Shown: positions 1-7,050 of the stretch, one piece after another
Layout of the letters: each line of letters opens with the position of its first letter
Numbering within the stretch: the first letter of the stretch is position 1
From: a virus
Length of the DNA: 34,550 nt
IMG/VR virus record: IMGVR_UViG_3300033993_003435
Span: 1-34,550 of that record
Strand: one strand, 5' to 3'
Notes under the pieces: model-generated
What the model saw: only the letters and a program-made list of their open reading frames with translations
Database searches by the model: none
Told to the model about the DNA's origin: nothing
Translations under genes and position numbers: made by a program

Positions 1-53
1 AGAAAGAGCTACTCTTTGATATTGATGTCAACAAACACTCTATAACCCTATGA
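1..53 (+). CDS. 3' end of an unidentified gene (partial)
   Basis: An open frame runs in from the left edge (frame starting at base 3) and encodes KELLFDIDVNKHSITL before a TGA at 51-53. The stop overlaps the ATG of the sulfotransferase by four bases (ATGA). That is the usual sign of translational coupling within an operon. Only 16 residues are visible, so no function can be assigned. It could be a chance frame, but the ATGA junction makes a real upstream gene more likely. Confidence 0.45.
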   Translation, partial: KELLFDIDVNKHSITL

Positions 54-868
54 TATTCTTTAATTCATCAATGCCAAGGTCCATGTCGACCTTGCTACAA
101 TGTATACTCAATCAGAACCCACAAGTATGTGCTACTCCAACAGACGGTGTATTAGAGTACCTATATGGTGCACGTGCTAACTATACTTCAACACCAGAGG
201 TTAAAGCCATAGATAAGGAACTAGCTTTAAAGACTTGGCGAGGGTTTTGTTGGGGAGGTCTCGAGGGTTATGCAAAGGCATATACCAATAAGGATCATAT
301 TTGTATTAAAACAAGAGGTGCTACAATTCACCATGATTGGTTTAATTCATTTATGCCATATGATATGAAGTGCATTGTAATGGTGAGGAATCTTAAGAGT
401 ATTGTCTCCTCTATGGAGAAGCTCTATAGGTCAAATCAAGAAAACCATCAAGAGATACAAAACCACGCAGCGATGACCGGTACGAGTACCGCTAAGAGAG
501 TCGATTCATGGTTTGCAAGTCCACCGGTTGGATTGGCGTTAGAACGTCTACAGCAGTGCTTCCTTGAAGGTACAAACAAAAACTTTTTATACGTACGAGC
601 TGAAGATCTTACTAGCTACCCTGATCGGGAGATGAATAAGATTTATAATTATCTTGGTCTTGACCCGTTTAAGCATGACTTTGATAATGTAGAGCAAACA
701 ATAAAAGAAGATGATTCTGTATACGGTCTATCATCTACATTACACACAATTAGAAAATCTGTAAAACCCCTGACACCGGACTATACACAGGTACTAGGAC
801 CACAGATATGTGATTGGATTGATAATACATTCCAGAACTATCAAAGAATGTTTGGCTATATTAAATAA
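50..868 (+). CDS. Sulfotransferase family protein
   Basis: This 272-residue protein resembles PAPS-dependent sulfotransferases. The N-terminal strand-loop FFNSSMPRSMSTLLQ (residues 3-17) fits the 5'-phosphosulfate-binding loop PRSGSTLL. CIVMVRNLKSIVSSMEKLYR (about 108-127) fits the 3'-phosphate-binding segment, with its conserved Arg and Ser. YVRAEDL near residue 195 and NKIYNYLGLDP after it match the late conserved region of the family. Such enzymes move sulfate from PAPS to hydroxyl or amine groups. In a phage the acceptor could be host surface glycan, virion protein or a metabolite; nothing here decides which. The start is fixed by the ATGA overlap with the preceding frame. A 57-residue capsid-targeted protein follows 8 bases downstream. 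Confidence 0.8.
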   Translation: MIFFNSSMPRSMSTLLQCILNQNPQVCATPTDGVLEYLYGARANYTSTPEVKAIDKELALKTWRGFCWGGLEGYAKAYTNKDHICIKTRGATIHHDWFNSFMPYDMKCIVMVRNLKSIVSSMEKLYRSNQENHQEIQNHAAMTGTSTAKRVDSWFASPPVGLALERLQQCFLEGTNKNFLYVRAEDLTSYPDREMNKIYNYLGLDPFKHDFDNVEQTIKEDDSVYGLSSTLHTIRKSVKPLTPDYTQVLGPQICDWIDNTFQNYQRMFGYIK

Positions 869-876
869 TATAGCCA

Positions 877-1050
877 ATGACATTTAAAGAATACCTGAAG
901 ACACCAGAAGCAAAACGCAAAATTAAACAGATTATAAAGAAGAGACACGCTTTGCCTGTATGCACTAAATCACGTCATATGGATACAAGCAATATGGGAT
1001 CAACTGCAGCATTACCTGCTGCATCACCTACACAGCCTTCTTTAAGTTGA
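877..1050 (+). CDS. Small basic protein with capsid-targeting-like N-terminus
   Basis: A 57-residue frame starts 8 bases after the sulfotransferase stop. It begins MTFKEYLKTPEAKRK and continues with a Lys/Arg-rich helix to about residue 24, then a Ser/Thr/Pro/Ala-rich tail. The first eight residues resemble the shared F-K-x-F/Y-x-x-E leader seen in four other proteins of this window and the T4 internal-protein leader MKTYQEFIAE. I infer a small DNA-binding protein packaged in the head, but the family is not recognised. Here the glutamate lies one or two residues later than in its siblings, so this is the weakest member of the set. Confidence 0.5.
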   Translation: MTFKEYLKTPEAKRKIKQIIKKRHALPVCTKSRHMDTSNMGSTAALPAASPTQPSLS

Positions 1051-1083
1051 AAAATCAAATAAACAGAATAAATCTTATTATAT

Positions 1084-1278
1084 ATGTCAACAAACACATC
1101 CAACACACTAACAGAACTCGTAGCTTCTTTTGCTCTTGATGCAGAGAAATTTTACAGCGGAAATAACGCTGCTGGAGCTCGCGCAAGAAAGACTCTTCAG
1201 GAGATCATTAAGTATGGTCGCACGGAGAGAAAGACAATACAAGAGACAAAGAACGCACGTAAGGCAACTAAGGAGTAA
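1084..1278 (+). CDS. Histone H1-like (Hc1-type) DNA-binding protein
   Basis: This 64-residue, Lys/Arg/Ala-rich protein carries the block EKFYSGNNAAGARARKTLQE (residues 22-41). It matches the core of bacterial Hc1/histone H1-like proteins (G-N-K-A-A-G-x-R-x-R-K-x-L-Q-E). A basic helical tail (RKTIQETKNARKATKE) follows. Such proteins bind DNA without sequence specificity and compact it. In a phage they may help package or protect the genome or condense host DNA; the role here is inferred. The last 11 bases overlap the 3' end of the convergent Cys-rich gene. No strong Shine-Dalgarno is visible; an AATAAATC box lies 9 bases upstream of the TTATTATAT/ATG junction. Confidence 0.72.
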   Translation: MSTNTSNTLTELVASFALDAEKFYSGNNAAGARARKTLQEIIKYGRTERKTIQETKNARKATKE

Positions 1279-1531
1279 TTTCTCTCCATTTTGGCTGCGG
1301 TAGCGGGCATTCTGTTGTCACTAATGGTAATTTAGCAATAGTAGAACAACCGCAAACCTTACATAAGCCAGTATTAACAAAGCCTGTGGGATCCCAATGC
1401 TCACAGGCTTTGCACTGTTTAATGCGCTCCTCATACTGCTCGTCCGTTACAAGACCAAAGTCATTCTTTGACCACTTAATAACCTCTTCGGTTACACTTT
1501 TTATTTTCGATGTAATAGACGGCTTATTCAT
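1268..1531 (-). CDS. Small Cys-rich putative zinc-binding protein
   Basis: This 87-residue protein has an N-terminal helical part and a C-terminal half with C-K-A-C (about residues 40-43), C-K-V-C-G-C (about 57-62) and a last Cys in ECPLPQPKW. That pattern fits a zinc ribbon or rubredoxin-like knuckle common among small phage proteins. I do not recognise a named family. Its start overlaps the stop of the upstream gene (1524-1715) by eight bases, so it belongs to a tightly packed minus-strand operon. Its 3' end overlaps the end of the convergent H1-like gene. Confidence 0.7.
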   Translation of the reverse strand: MNKPSITSKIKSVTEEVIKWSKNDFGLVTDEQYEERIKQCKACEHWDPTGFVNTGLCKVCGCSTIAKLPLVTTECPLPQPKWREITP

Positions 1532-1715
1532 CGTATTCTACAAATCCCTCTTCAACGAGGTATTGGGTTAATTTTAGTAAATCTTCTTCAGCTATATCAT
1601 CATCGATATCTGCATACTCCACATAAACAGACGTCCTACCGTTCCACTCCATGACATCAACAATATATTGTATGCCCTGAAAAGTTATACGAAAGGTAGT
1701 GCCGTCGTTGTTCAC
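1524..1715 (-). CDS. Small acidic hypothetical protein, paralogue-like to 13582-13788
   Basis: The 63 residues are mostly beta-strand then helix: ITFQGIQYIVDV, then a DIDDDIAEEDLL acidic stretch and a C-terminal LTQYLVEEGFVEYDE. The protein at 13582-13788 has the same plan (IQFLGKPYKCDV, then LRNYLEDEGFIQEID). The two look like distant paralogues. The gene overlaps both neighbours by a few bases (ATG/TGA-type junctions). Function unknown. Confidence 0.6.
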   Translation of the reverse strand: MNNDGTTFRITFQGIQYIVDVMEWNGRTSVYVEYADIDDDIAEEDLLKLTQYLVEEGFVEYDE

Positions 1716-1927
1716 ACAATTTTCTGAATAAACTGTAATGCTTTAGGTGCTGAATTAATATTCAAAAAGAACTGTCTACCATCCTTTTGGTAGATTGTCC
1801 CCCATGCATGTGTATTGCTCATTGGTTCACGCTGCACTGAACCAATATTTTCCCAGTTATTTGTTTCAAATGCTGTTTGAGCTGCAGCTAAAACCTGAAG
1901 ATCTTTCTTGAGTGTTTCGTTTAACAT
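1712..1927 (-). CDS. Hypothetical protein, 71 aa
   Basis: An N-terminal amphipathic helix (LNETLKKDLQVLAAAQTAFE) is followed by a likely beta segment (AWGTIYQKDGRQFFLNI) and a short helix. No family is recognised. It is the first gene of the 1268-1927 run and overlaps the next gene by four bases, which supports translation. Confidence 0.55.
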   Translation of the reverse strand: MLNETLKKDLQVLAAAQTAFETNNWENIGSVQREPMSNTHAWGTIYQKDGRQFFLNINSAPKALQFIQKIV

Positions 1928-1960
1928 ATATAATAATTTATGATATGCTCGTTTACAGAT

Positions 1961-2221
1961 CTACTTTTTTCTTAGTTGTATCTCTGTTTTTTCTAACTTA
2001 TCACCCTTATCCCATGTCTTACCGTCCTGATCACATTTATACTCGATCTTATTGCCGATAATATTGTCTTTCTTACCCTTTATCTTACTAACCTTTGTAA
2101 CAACACCTTTACTTTTATAGTGTTTGCATTCTTTATTACAATCCTCGACATTATCTCCAACCTTTAATTCATTAGGTCGGAGATTTGTCTTTTCTATAAA
2201 GGTCTTAAACGTGATAGGCAC
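1961..2221 (-). CDS. Small capsid-targeted protein with KOW/SH3-like body
   Basis: The 86-residue protein starts (GTG) with MPITFKTFIEKTN, a close match to the T4-type capsid-targeting leader (MKTYQEFIAE). A predicted cleavage lies after the Glu at position 10. The rest (LKVGDNVEDC, CKHYKSKGVVTKV, then GNKIEYKC, KTWDKGDKLEKTEIQLRK) looks like a small beta-barrel with the phrase 'G-V-V-T-K-V'. Small proteins of this plan occur in T4-like phages. A late-type box AATAAATA ends five bases before the GTG and leaves no room for a Shine-Dalgarno. Inferred role: late protein packaged in the head. Confidence 0.68.
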   Translation of the reverse strand: MPITFKTFIEKTNLRPNELKVGDNVEDCNKECKHYKSKGVVTKVSKIKGKKDNIIGNKIEYKCDQDGKTWDKGDKLEKTEIQLRKK

Positions 2222-2226
2222 GTATA

Positions 2227-2234
2227 TATTTATT
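2227..2234 (-). promoter_or_regulatory. T4-like late promoter box AATAAATA
   Basis: AATAAATA on the minus strand is followed by TATAC and then the GTG start of the 1961-2221 gene, so the spacing is five bases. This is the same box-to-start geometry as at 7043, 11971, 12675 and 22597. In T4 the late box spans about -13 to -6, which would put +1 on the start codon. Confidence 0.6.
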
Positions 2235-2727
2235 ATTTACGCTTCTTTGCTTTAGTGAATCTCCCCTTCTTGTCGCGCGCTGGACCGGTCTTCTTCTTTA
2301 CATTAGAGGGAACACGTTGAAACTTAACTGAATGAATAGCGTTCTGAATACGCTGGAGCCATTCCTGATGTGCTTGATCATATAGTGCACTGAGTCCTTC
2401 ATTTACGAGATAATCAATACGGCTAAAGGTAAACTCTTTGTTATCACTGTATCTACCACCGCGTACGAGTGATTGGATAGCTAGCAAAGCATTCTCTATA
2501 TCCGTCTCACCTCCTTGATCGTATGGTGCCTTTACAAGGTCATCTGAGTGATATGCTAGCTTATAAGCTACAAATGCCTTACTATTAATTTTCTTAAGGA
2601 TGCTACTATTATGTAAATTGAGCTTACAAAAAATAGGGTGTGTCGATGCTTTAATAACAGTATCTGTAATACCGTTATAAACTGCTTTAGCGATTTTTGC
2701 CTTAATGGTTGGTGTTGTATTACTCAT
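2233..2727 (-). CDS. Hypothetical protein with basic C-terminus, 164 aa
   Basis: The protein is mostly helical, with a central segment (AYHSDDLVKAPYDQGGETDIENALLAIQ) and a strongly basic tail from about residue 140 (VKKKTGPARDKKGRFTKAKKRK). The tail suggests nucleic-acid binding. No family is recognised. Its ATG overlaps the TGA of dCMP deaminase by four bases, so it is co-translated with that gene. Confidence 0.6.
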   Translation of the reverse strand: MSNTTPTIKAKIAKAVYNGITDTVIKASTHPIFCKLNLHNSSILKKINSKAFVAYKLAYHSDDLVKAPYDQGGETDIENALLAIQSLVRGGRYSDNKEFTFSRIDYLVNEGLSALYDQAHQEWLQRIQNAIHSVKFQRVPSNVKKKTGPARDKKGRFTKAKKRK

Positions 2728-3176
2728 TCTGTATAGAGATTAGATTCTTTAGAGAGTGATGGCAACTCAATTCTTATACAATCTATATTATAGAACTTAA
2801 AAATATCCAGAGCACTCATATCTTTAGTGTATATATCCCTATACACTACTCGCTTAATACCATGCGCTATGATTTGTCTTGCGCATGATGAGCATGGTAG
2901 CAATGTACATGCAAGTAAACGCCCTTCCCCTCTCTTAAAGAGAGATAACAAATTAGTCTCCGAATGCAAAATAAATGGACGTCTACCATCTCTATCTGCC
3001 CAGAAGTAGTCTGATGCTGCTGTACCAGGTGCTAATCCATTATAAGCTACACCAAGGACGCGATTGTTATGATCGAGAGCACATGAACCAACTTGCACAT
3101 ATGGGTCTTCTGATCTCAGTGCAGCAACTTCCGCTAAGCGTAAAGCATAAACATCCCATGACAATCGTTCTTTCAT
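2724..3176 (-). CDS. dCMP deaminase
   Basis: A 150-residue member of the cytidine/deoxycytidylate deaminase family. The zinc site is complete: H71-S-E73 (HSETN, supplying the ligand and the catalytic Glu) and P94-C95-S-S-C98 (PCSSC). An early motif, DPYVQVGSCALD, and VAYNGLAPG fit the substrate pocket of dCMP deaminases. The enzyme converts dCMP to dUMP, the substrate of the ThyX encoded at 25423-26070. It therefore feeds dTTP synthesis together with NrdA/NrdB. It lies five bases after the HNH gene and overlaps the next gene by four bases. Confidence 0.88.
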   Translation of the reverse strand: MKERLSWDVYALRLAEVAALRSEDPYVQVGSCALDHNNRVLGVAYNGLAPGTAASDYFWADRDGRRPFILHSETNLLSLFKRGEGRLLACTLLPCSSCARQIIAHGIKRVVYRDIYTKDMSALDIFKFYNIDCIRIELPSLSKESNLYTE

Positions 3177-3180
3177 TATA

Positions 3181-3762
3181 TTATTTTATATGGTCTAAGA
3201 AGAGATTCCATTCTGGAATTTGATGATAGTTCTTTATATAGAATGTTATTGGAAGACACTTCGGCTCTTTAGGTGGTCGAACCAGACGTAGATTAGCTTC
3301 CTCCGGTGTCATGTTAGCCTTCCGTGCGTTAACCTCTCTATGGGTAACAACACAGTTCGTCCATGATGTCTTACCTCCTCGACTCCTTGGGATAATATGA
3401 TCGATATTAGCCTCGTTGGGTGTAAGTTTTTTATTTGTATACTGACAAATACCACCATCTCGTTGCCATAGGGCTTTAAACGAGAACTTAGGTCTCTTTT
3501 GCGGTACTCTATCGTATTTGCATAAGATGATGACCTTGGGAATTTTTATATCCCCTCTTACAGTTTTAATGTAATTAGAGTTTTCATCATAAGGAAGCTT
3601 AATCCAATCTTGCCACTTATTTGGAATCATTGTTTCTGAACTTTGTATATCTAAACCTGTAGCAGAATCTGAATACATCATAGAAAGGGCATCTGCCACG
3701 GTCTTAGTACCAATAGCCTGCCAGCAACGATTCAACACAAGAACTATTTCTCCCTTTGTCAT
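3181..3762 (-). CDS. HNH endonuclease
   Basis: The 193-residue protein has an N-terminal phrase LVLNRCWQAIGTKTVADAL typical of a widespread free-standing HNH family. The HNH core is NIDHIIPRSRGGKTSWTN (D121, H122, N136), followed by VTHREVNARKANMTPEE with H141. The usual CxxC zinc pair of this family is reduced to a single Cys in ICQYTNKKL, so the zinc knuckle may be missing. A GGTGGA Shine-Dalgarno lies about ten bases upstream of the ATG. It may be a homing or DNA-processing nuclease; it interrupts the nucleotide-metabolism cluster. Confidence 0.82.
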   Translation of the reverse strand: MTKGEIVLVLNRCWQAIGTKTVADALSMMYSDSATGLDIQSSETMIPNKWQDWIKLPYDENSNYIKTVRGDIKIPKVIILCKYDRVPQKRPKFSFKALWQRDGGICQYTNKKLTPNEANIDHIIPRSRGGKTSWTNCVVTHREVNARKANMTPEEANLRLVRPPKEPKCLPITFYIKNYHQIPEWNLFLDHIK

Positions 3763-3811
3763 AGAATTAATCCACCTATTGTAAAACTCTTAATTTAAGA
3801 TAGCAATAAAA

Positions 3812-3967
3812 TTAATACCGCTTAAAGCTTTTTTTCTTTTTGTGGTTGAAAGTTCTATACGGAGTTAATGTTGTGTCGTAAACTTTGCATTCCTTTCTAC
3901 GTTGCTGATACCAGATAAAGTCTTCCTTAGAGAGGACTACTTTATCTGCATCTGGCTCCCAACGCAT
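3812..3967 (-). CDS. Small basic protein downstream of nrdA, 51 aa
   Basis: The longer frame in this phase would overlap nrdA by over 110 bases. The ATG at 3967 lies ten bases after the nrdA TAA and has a good Shine-Dalgarno (AAGGA, seven bases upstream) that overlaps the nrdA stop. The resulting protein, MRWEPDADKVVLSKEDF and onward, is short and ends in a Lys/Arg-rich tail (NHKKKKSFKRY). Function unknown. The shared SD/stop arrangement suggests coupling to nrdA. Confidence 0.62.
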   Translation of the reverse strand: MRWEPDADKVVLSKEDFIWYQQRRKECKVYDTTLTPYRTFNHKKKKSFKRY

Positions 3968-3977
3968 ATACGTATCC

Positions 3978-5627
3978 TTATGATTCGCAATTGGAGCAAG
4001 CCAAGATGGAGCGAGCAAGTTCTTGGGCAGGGTTAGCCGAACGCTGATAGTATAAAGCTTTGATTCCCTGCTCCCATGCAAATATAATAAGTTCATTTAC
4101 ATCCTTAGGCTTTGTATTAGGAGGTATCATTACATTCAATGACTGACCTTGATCAATATACTTTTGACGACCTGCAGCTTGGATGATAATCTCTTTTTGT
4201 GGAATTTCACCGAAAGTCTTGAAGACATCCTTTTCATGCTGCGTTAGAAAATCTAAATGCTGAACCGAACCGCCCTTCTTGAGAATAGACATCCATGTCT
4301 CATCATCATGCTTACCCTTCTCCTTAAGAAGCGCTTTAAGATACGGATTCTTATAGGTAAATTTACCCTTAGCAAGATCCTTAACATAGTAGTTTGAATT
4401 TTGAGGTTCGATAGACGGGCTTACCTGACCGAGAATAAACGAACTCGATGTCGTTGGAGCTACAGCTAATGTCGTTGTGTTGCGACGACCATAACCCTTA
4501 AGTAGAGGTGGTTCGCCAAATTCCTTAGCTAGAGATTCAGAAGCTCTATCTGCTTTCTCTCTAATAGTCTTCCAGATCTGAGTATTGATAATCTTCGCCT
4601 GCATTGACTCGAACGCAACCATCTTTTGCTGAAGTAAGGAATGCCAACCTAGAACACCAACGCCAATAGCGCGCTGATTGATAGCAAAGTTTCTAGGATG
4701 ATCCATAAACTTCATTCCTTCGGTCTTATTAATAAACTCTGTCATTACAGCATCAAGGAAGTATACAAGTGTTTCGACAGCATCTGTATCCTTCCAATCT
4801 TCCCAACGCTCAAGATTAAGCGAAGAAAGATCACACACAAAAGACTCATCAATACCATTTGATAACATAATTTCGCTGCAAAGGTTGCTGTGGTGAATCT
4901 TTAATCCCTTATCCTTATAGACTTGCGGGGCCTGGTTATTAGCGTTATCGGTAAAGAAGATATAAGGATATCCAGATTCAAAACGCTTCTTAATAACAGA
5001 GGCCCAGATAGTACGCTTTTCCCTGTCACCTTCCTTCATGGACTTCATCCATTCATCCGATACACAGACACCAATTGAAAGATTCTGAATATCATCACCT
5101 TCTCCTCTAATCTTCAGGAACTCTTCAATATCAGGGTGATCAATAGGAAGATAAGCTGCAAAAGAACCACGGCGGACATTACCCTGGGAGATATAATTTG
5201 TTAATGACTCAAACACTGTTAACTGATGATGGACACCGGTTGCTTCGCCCCCAGAAGAAATCTTAGCACCTCTCGGTCTAATTGCACCAAAATATCCAGA
5301 TGTACCACCGCCAACCTTAGACATAACACCGACCTCTGACATCTTATAAAGAATATCATCCATGTCATCGTTAACATAAGAACCGAAGCAAGAAATTGGT
5401 AAGCCGCGATCACGGCCGAAATTACTCCAGATAGGACTTGAAAGTGAATAGTAACCTAATTTTAAATATTCTTCGAACTTGTCTGCAAAACCTTTAATCT
5501 TTAGAAGCTTTTCAGCAGTCTTTGCGATGTCAGTAATGCGTTGTTCGGCAGTTTCTCCTTCTAGAAGGTAACCACGTTCTAGAAACTTTCTAGAATCCTT
5601 ATTAAGCCAATAGATATCCTTATGCAT
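3978..5627 (-). CDS. nrdA: Ribonucleotide reductase class I, large (alpha) subunit NrdA
   Basis: A 549-residue NrdA that reduces ribonucleotides to deoxyribonucleotides with NrdB. Visible catalytic features: C80 in SCFGSYV, N248-L-C250-S-E252 (radical-site NLCSE) and C265 in FVCDLSSLNL. Further along are Y526-Y527 (ALYYQRS, radical relay) and a C-terminal C544-S-N-C547 redox pair. At 549 residues it is about 200 shorter than E. coli NrdA, and the N-terminal ATP-cone is absent. It therefore probably lacks overall activity inhibition by dATP, which would suit a phage needing high dNTP flux. nrdB lies 36 bases upstream. The frame looks intact. Confidence 0.95.
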   Translation of the reverse strand: MHKDIYWLNKDSRKFLERGYLLEGETAEQRITDIAKTAEKLLKIKGFADKFEEYLKLGYYSLSSPIWSNFGRDRGLPISCFGSYVNDDMDDILYKMSEVGVMSKVGGGTSGYFGAIRPRGAKISSGGEATGVHHQLTVFESLTNYISQGNVRRGSFAAYLPIDHPDIEEFLKIRGEGDDIQNLSIGVCVSDEWMKSMKEGDREKRTIWASVIKKRFESGYPYIFFTDNANNQAPQVYKDKGLKIHHSNLCSEIMLSNGIDESFVCDLSSLNLERWEDWKDTDAVETLVYFLDAVMTEFINKTEGMKFMDHPRNFAINQRAIGVGVLGWHSLLQQKMVAFESMQAKIINTQIWKTIREKADRASESLAKEFGEPPLLKGYGRRNTTTLAVAPTTSSSFILGQVSPSIEPQNSNYYVKDLAKGKFTYKNPYLKALLKEKGKHDDETWMSILKKGGSVQHLDFLTQHEKDVFKTFGEIPQKEIIIQAAGRQKYIDQGQSLNVMIPPNTKPKDVNELIIFAWEQGIKALYYQRSANPAQELARSILACSNCES

Positions 5628-5663
5628 ATAGTTTTATTTTAATACCTGGTTTCTAGATAACAA

Positions 5664-6635
5664 CTAGAATAGATCGTCTTCAGAAAAAGATTGATTTTTC
5701 TTTGAGTACTCAACTGGACGAGAGCTAAAAAAATCGGTCATGTTGTTGCCATGTAATTCCTCTTCGAACCAGGTCGAAGCTTTTAGTAATTCAGTATCAA
5801 CTTCAAAGGGCTTTTGAAAGCCAATGCCTTCTAATGAATGATTAATTCTGTTCTTGATAAACTCCTTGAGAAGAAGAGCATTGAGATTCTCCTCGTTGAT
5901 ATCATTTAACATCCAATCAACAATCTTAGCCTCTGCTTTAAAGGCTTCATGAGCTTCGTGAATAATCTTATCTTCAAGCTCTTGATCAAATAAATCAGGG
6001 TATTCTTCTCTAATTGTATTAATTATCTTTGTACCTACAAGCCCGTGAATGTTCTCTTCATTACGAGTGTACTTTACTTGCTGGTCGGTATCCTTGAGAA
6101 CGTTCTTAAAACGTGCAAACCAATTAATAACATAGAACTGACTAAAGAGCGATACGTTCTCAATAAGAAGAGTAAAGAGAGCAATAGCATAAAGGTACTG
6201 CTTCTTTGAATCTTTAAAACAACGTTTAGTATACTTCTTAAGATACTTTACTCGACCCTGGATCCAAGGGAGCTCTAAGTTCTTTTCGAAGATATCCTCT
6301 AATCCAAGAACGGAAAGCAAACGTTCGTAGGCATTATTATGAATGACTTCTGTATTAGCCATAACATAACCGAGATCATAGATAGATGGATGAGGTAGAT
6401 TATCACCTAGACGTGCCCAGAATGTCTTAACTGAGACCTCTATCTGACCGATAGCTGAAAGAACCCTGATTACTGCTTCTCTTTCCTGTTCGGTTAAATT
6501 TACTTTAAATTGTTGGACATCAGCCTTAAAGCTAAATTCCTTATCTGTCCAGAAGCCATTGTGCATGGCCTCTATGAATTCTTCTGTCCAGGGATAGTTA
6601 TTCGGTTTACGTGAGATTTGTTCGTTGAAAATCAT
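5664..6635 (-). CDS. nrdB: Ribonucleotide reductase class I, small (beta) subunit NrdB
   Basis: This 323-residue beta subunit carries the diiron/tyrosyl-radical site. I assign E66 (IEVSVK), E96-V-I-H99 with radical Y103 (EVIHNNAY), E159 (LLIENVSLF) and E194-N-I-H197 (EENIHG). The first ligand is Glu rather than the Asp of E. coli NrdB, as in other class I small subunits with the IEVxVK motif. The C-terminus (NQSFSEDDLF) is the acidic-aromatic tail that docks on NrdA. It is first in the nrdB-nrdA order. Upstream lie a sigma70-like promoter (6717-6744) and an AATAAATA box 15 bases before the ATG. Confidence 0.95.
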   Translation of the reverse strand: MIFNEQISRKPNNYPWTEEFIEAMHNGFWTDKEFSFKADVQQFKVNLTEQEREAVIRVLSAIGQIEVSVKTFWARLGDNLPHPSIYDLGYVMANTEVIHNNAYERLLSVLGLEDIFEKNLELPWIQGRVKYLKKYTKRCFKDSKKQYLYAIALFTLLIENVSLFSQFYVINWFARFKNVLKDTDQQVKYTRNEENIHGLVGTKIINTIREEYPDLFDQELEDKIIHEAHEAFKAEAKIVDWMLNDINEENLNALLLKEFIKNRINHSLEGIGFQKPFEVDTELLKASTWFEEELHGNNMTDFFSSRPVEYSKKNQSFSEDDLF

Positions 6636-6650
6636 GGCTTTGGTCGAGTT

Positions 6651-6658
6651 TATTTATT
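6651..6658 (-). promoter_or_regulatory. AATAAATA late-type box upstream of nrdB
   Basis: The box lies 15 bases before the nrdB ATG, which is longer spacing than in the structural genes. It may allow late top-up of nrdB transcription or be a chance match in an AT-rich leader. Confidence 0.35.
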
Positions 6659-6716
6659 ATTGTTTTACAAGGCATCTTACATCAAAAGAGAAACTTTTGT
6701 TGTAAAATCTACATCA

Positions 6717-6744
6717 ATAATAGCCTAAATACCAGCTAAAGCAA
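6717..6744 (-). promoter_or_regulatory. Sigma70-like promoter for nrdB-nrdA
   Basis: On the minus strand TTGCTT (6739-6744) and TATTAT (6717-6722) are separated by 16 bases. They lie in the 158-base gap between the 6795-7037 gene and nrdB. This would give early or middle expression of ribonucleotide reductase by host-type RNA polymerase. No NrdR-box-like repeat is evident. The rest of the gap is AT-rich, with no other clear element. Confidence 0.5.
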
Positions 6745-6794
6745 TTATTTTTTACGAATAAAAAAATAGCTATAACTAATTTATAATAATGTAT

Positions 6795-7037
6795 TTAAAC
6801 GAATCGAATATTCCCAGAATTAATAAGCTCTTTAGCTCTTTGAAGAGCTGATTCGTTTGTCCAGATTCCTGCTTCTTCGTATTCTACTGGTCCATACCAG
6901 AGGTAGATATCTCTTCCTAAAGCAGGTATTGTTGTCCAGATTGTCTGACTTGACGAGCTATCGATAACCTTCTCTAGCATAAGAGAATTTGTATCTATAT
7001 CGACTGTCTGTTCGGGTTGTAGTATAATTGTTGCCAT
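6795..7037 (-). CDS. Small tail-fibre-associated protein, paralogue of 12059-12298
   Basis: The 80-residue protein ends LWYGPVEYEEAGIWTNES...LINSGNIRFV. The protein at 12059-12298 ends LWDGEEEYTAAGNWTNET...ILNSGNVRFL. The N-termini also align (IILQPEQTVDID against FTLRPAETVTID). The two paralogues flank the giant fibre gene, so a role in fibre assembly, capping or chaperoning is a fair inference. A late-type box ACTAAATA ends five bases before the ATG. No named family is recognised. Confidence 0.7.
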   Translation of the reverse strand: MATIILQPEQTVDIDTNSLMLEKVIDSSSSQTIWTTIPALGRDIYLWYGPVEYEEAGIWTNESALQRAKELINSGNIRFV

Positions 7038-7042
7038 AATAG

Positions 7043-7050
7043 TATTTAGT
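7043..7050 (-). promoter_or_regulatory. T4-like late promoter box ACTAAATA
   Basis: ACTAAATA, then CTATT, then the ATG at 7037. The box overlaps the stop region of the fibre gene. The five-base spacing leaves no space for a ribosome-binding site. Confidence 0.6.

Noticed and set aside
3968-4096. N-terminal extension of the 3812-3967 protein into nrdA
   Set aside because: The nrdA C-terminus with its CxxC pair is clearly coding there; ATG 3967 has a good Shine-Dalgarno.
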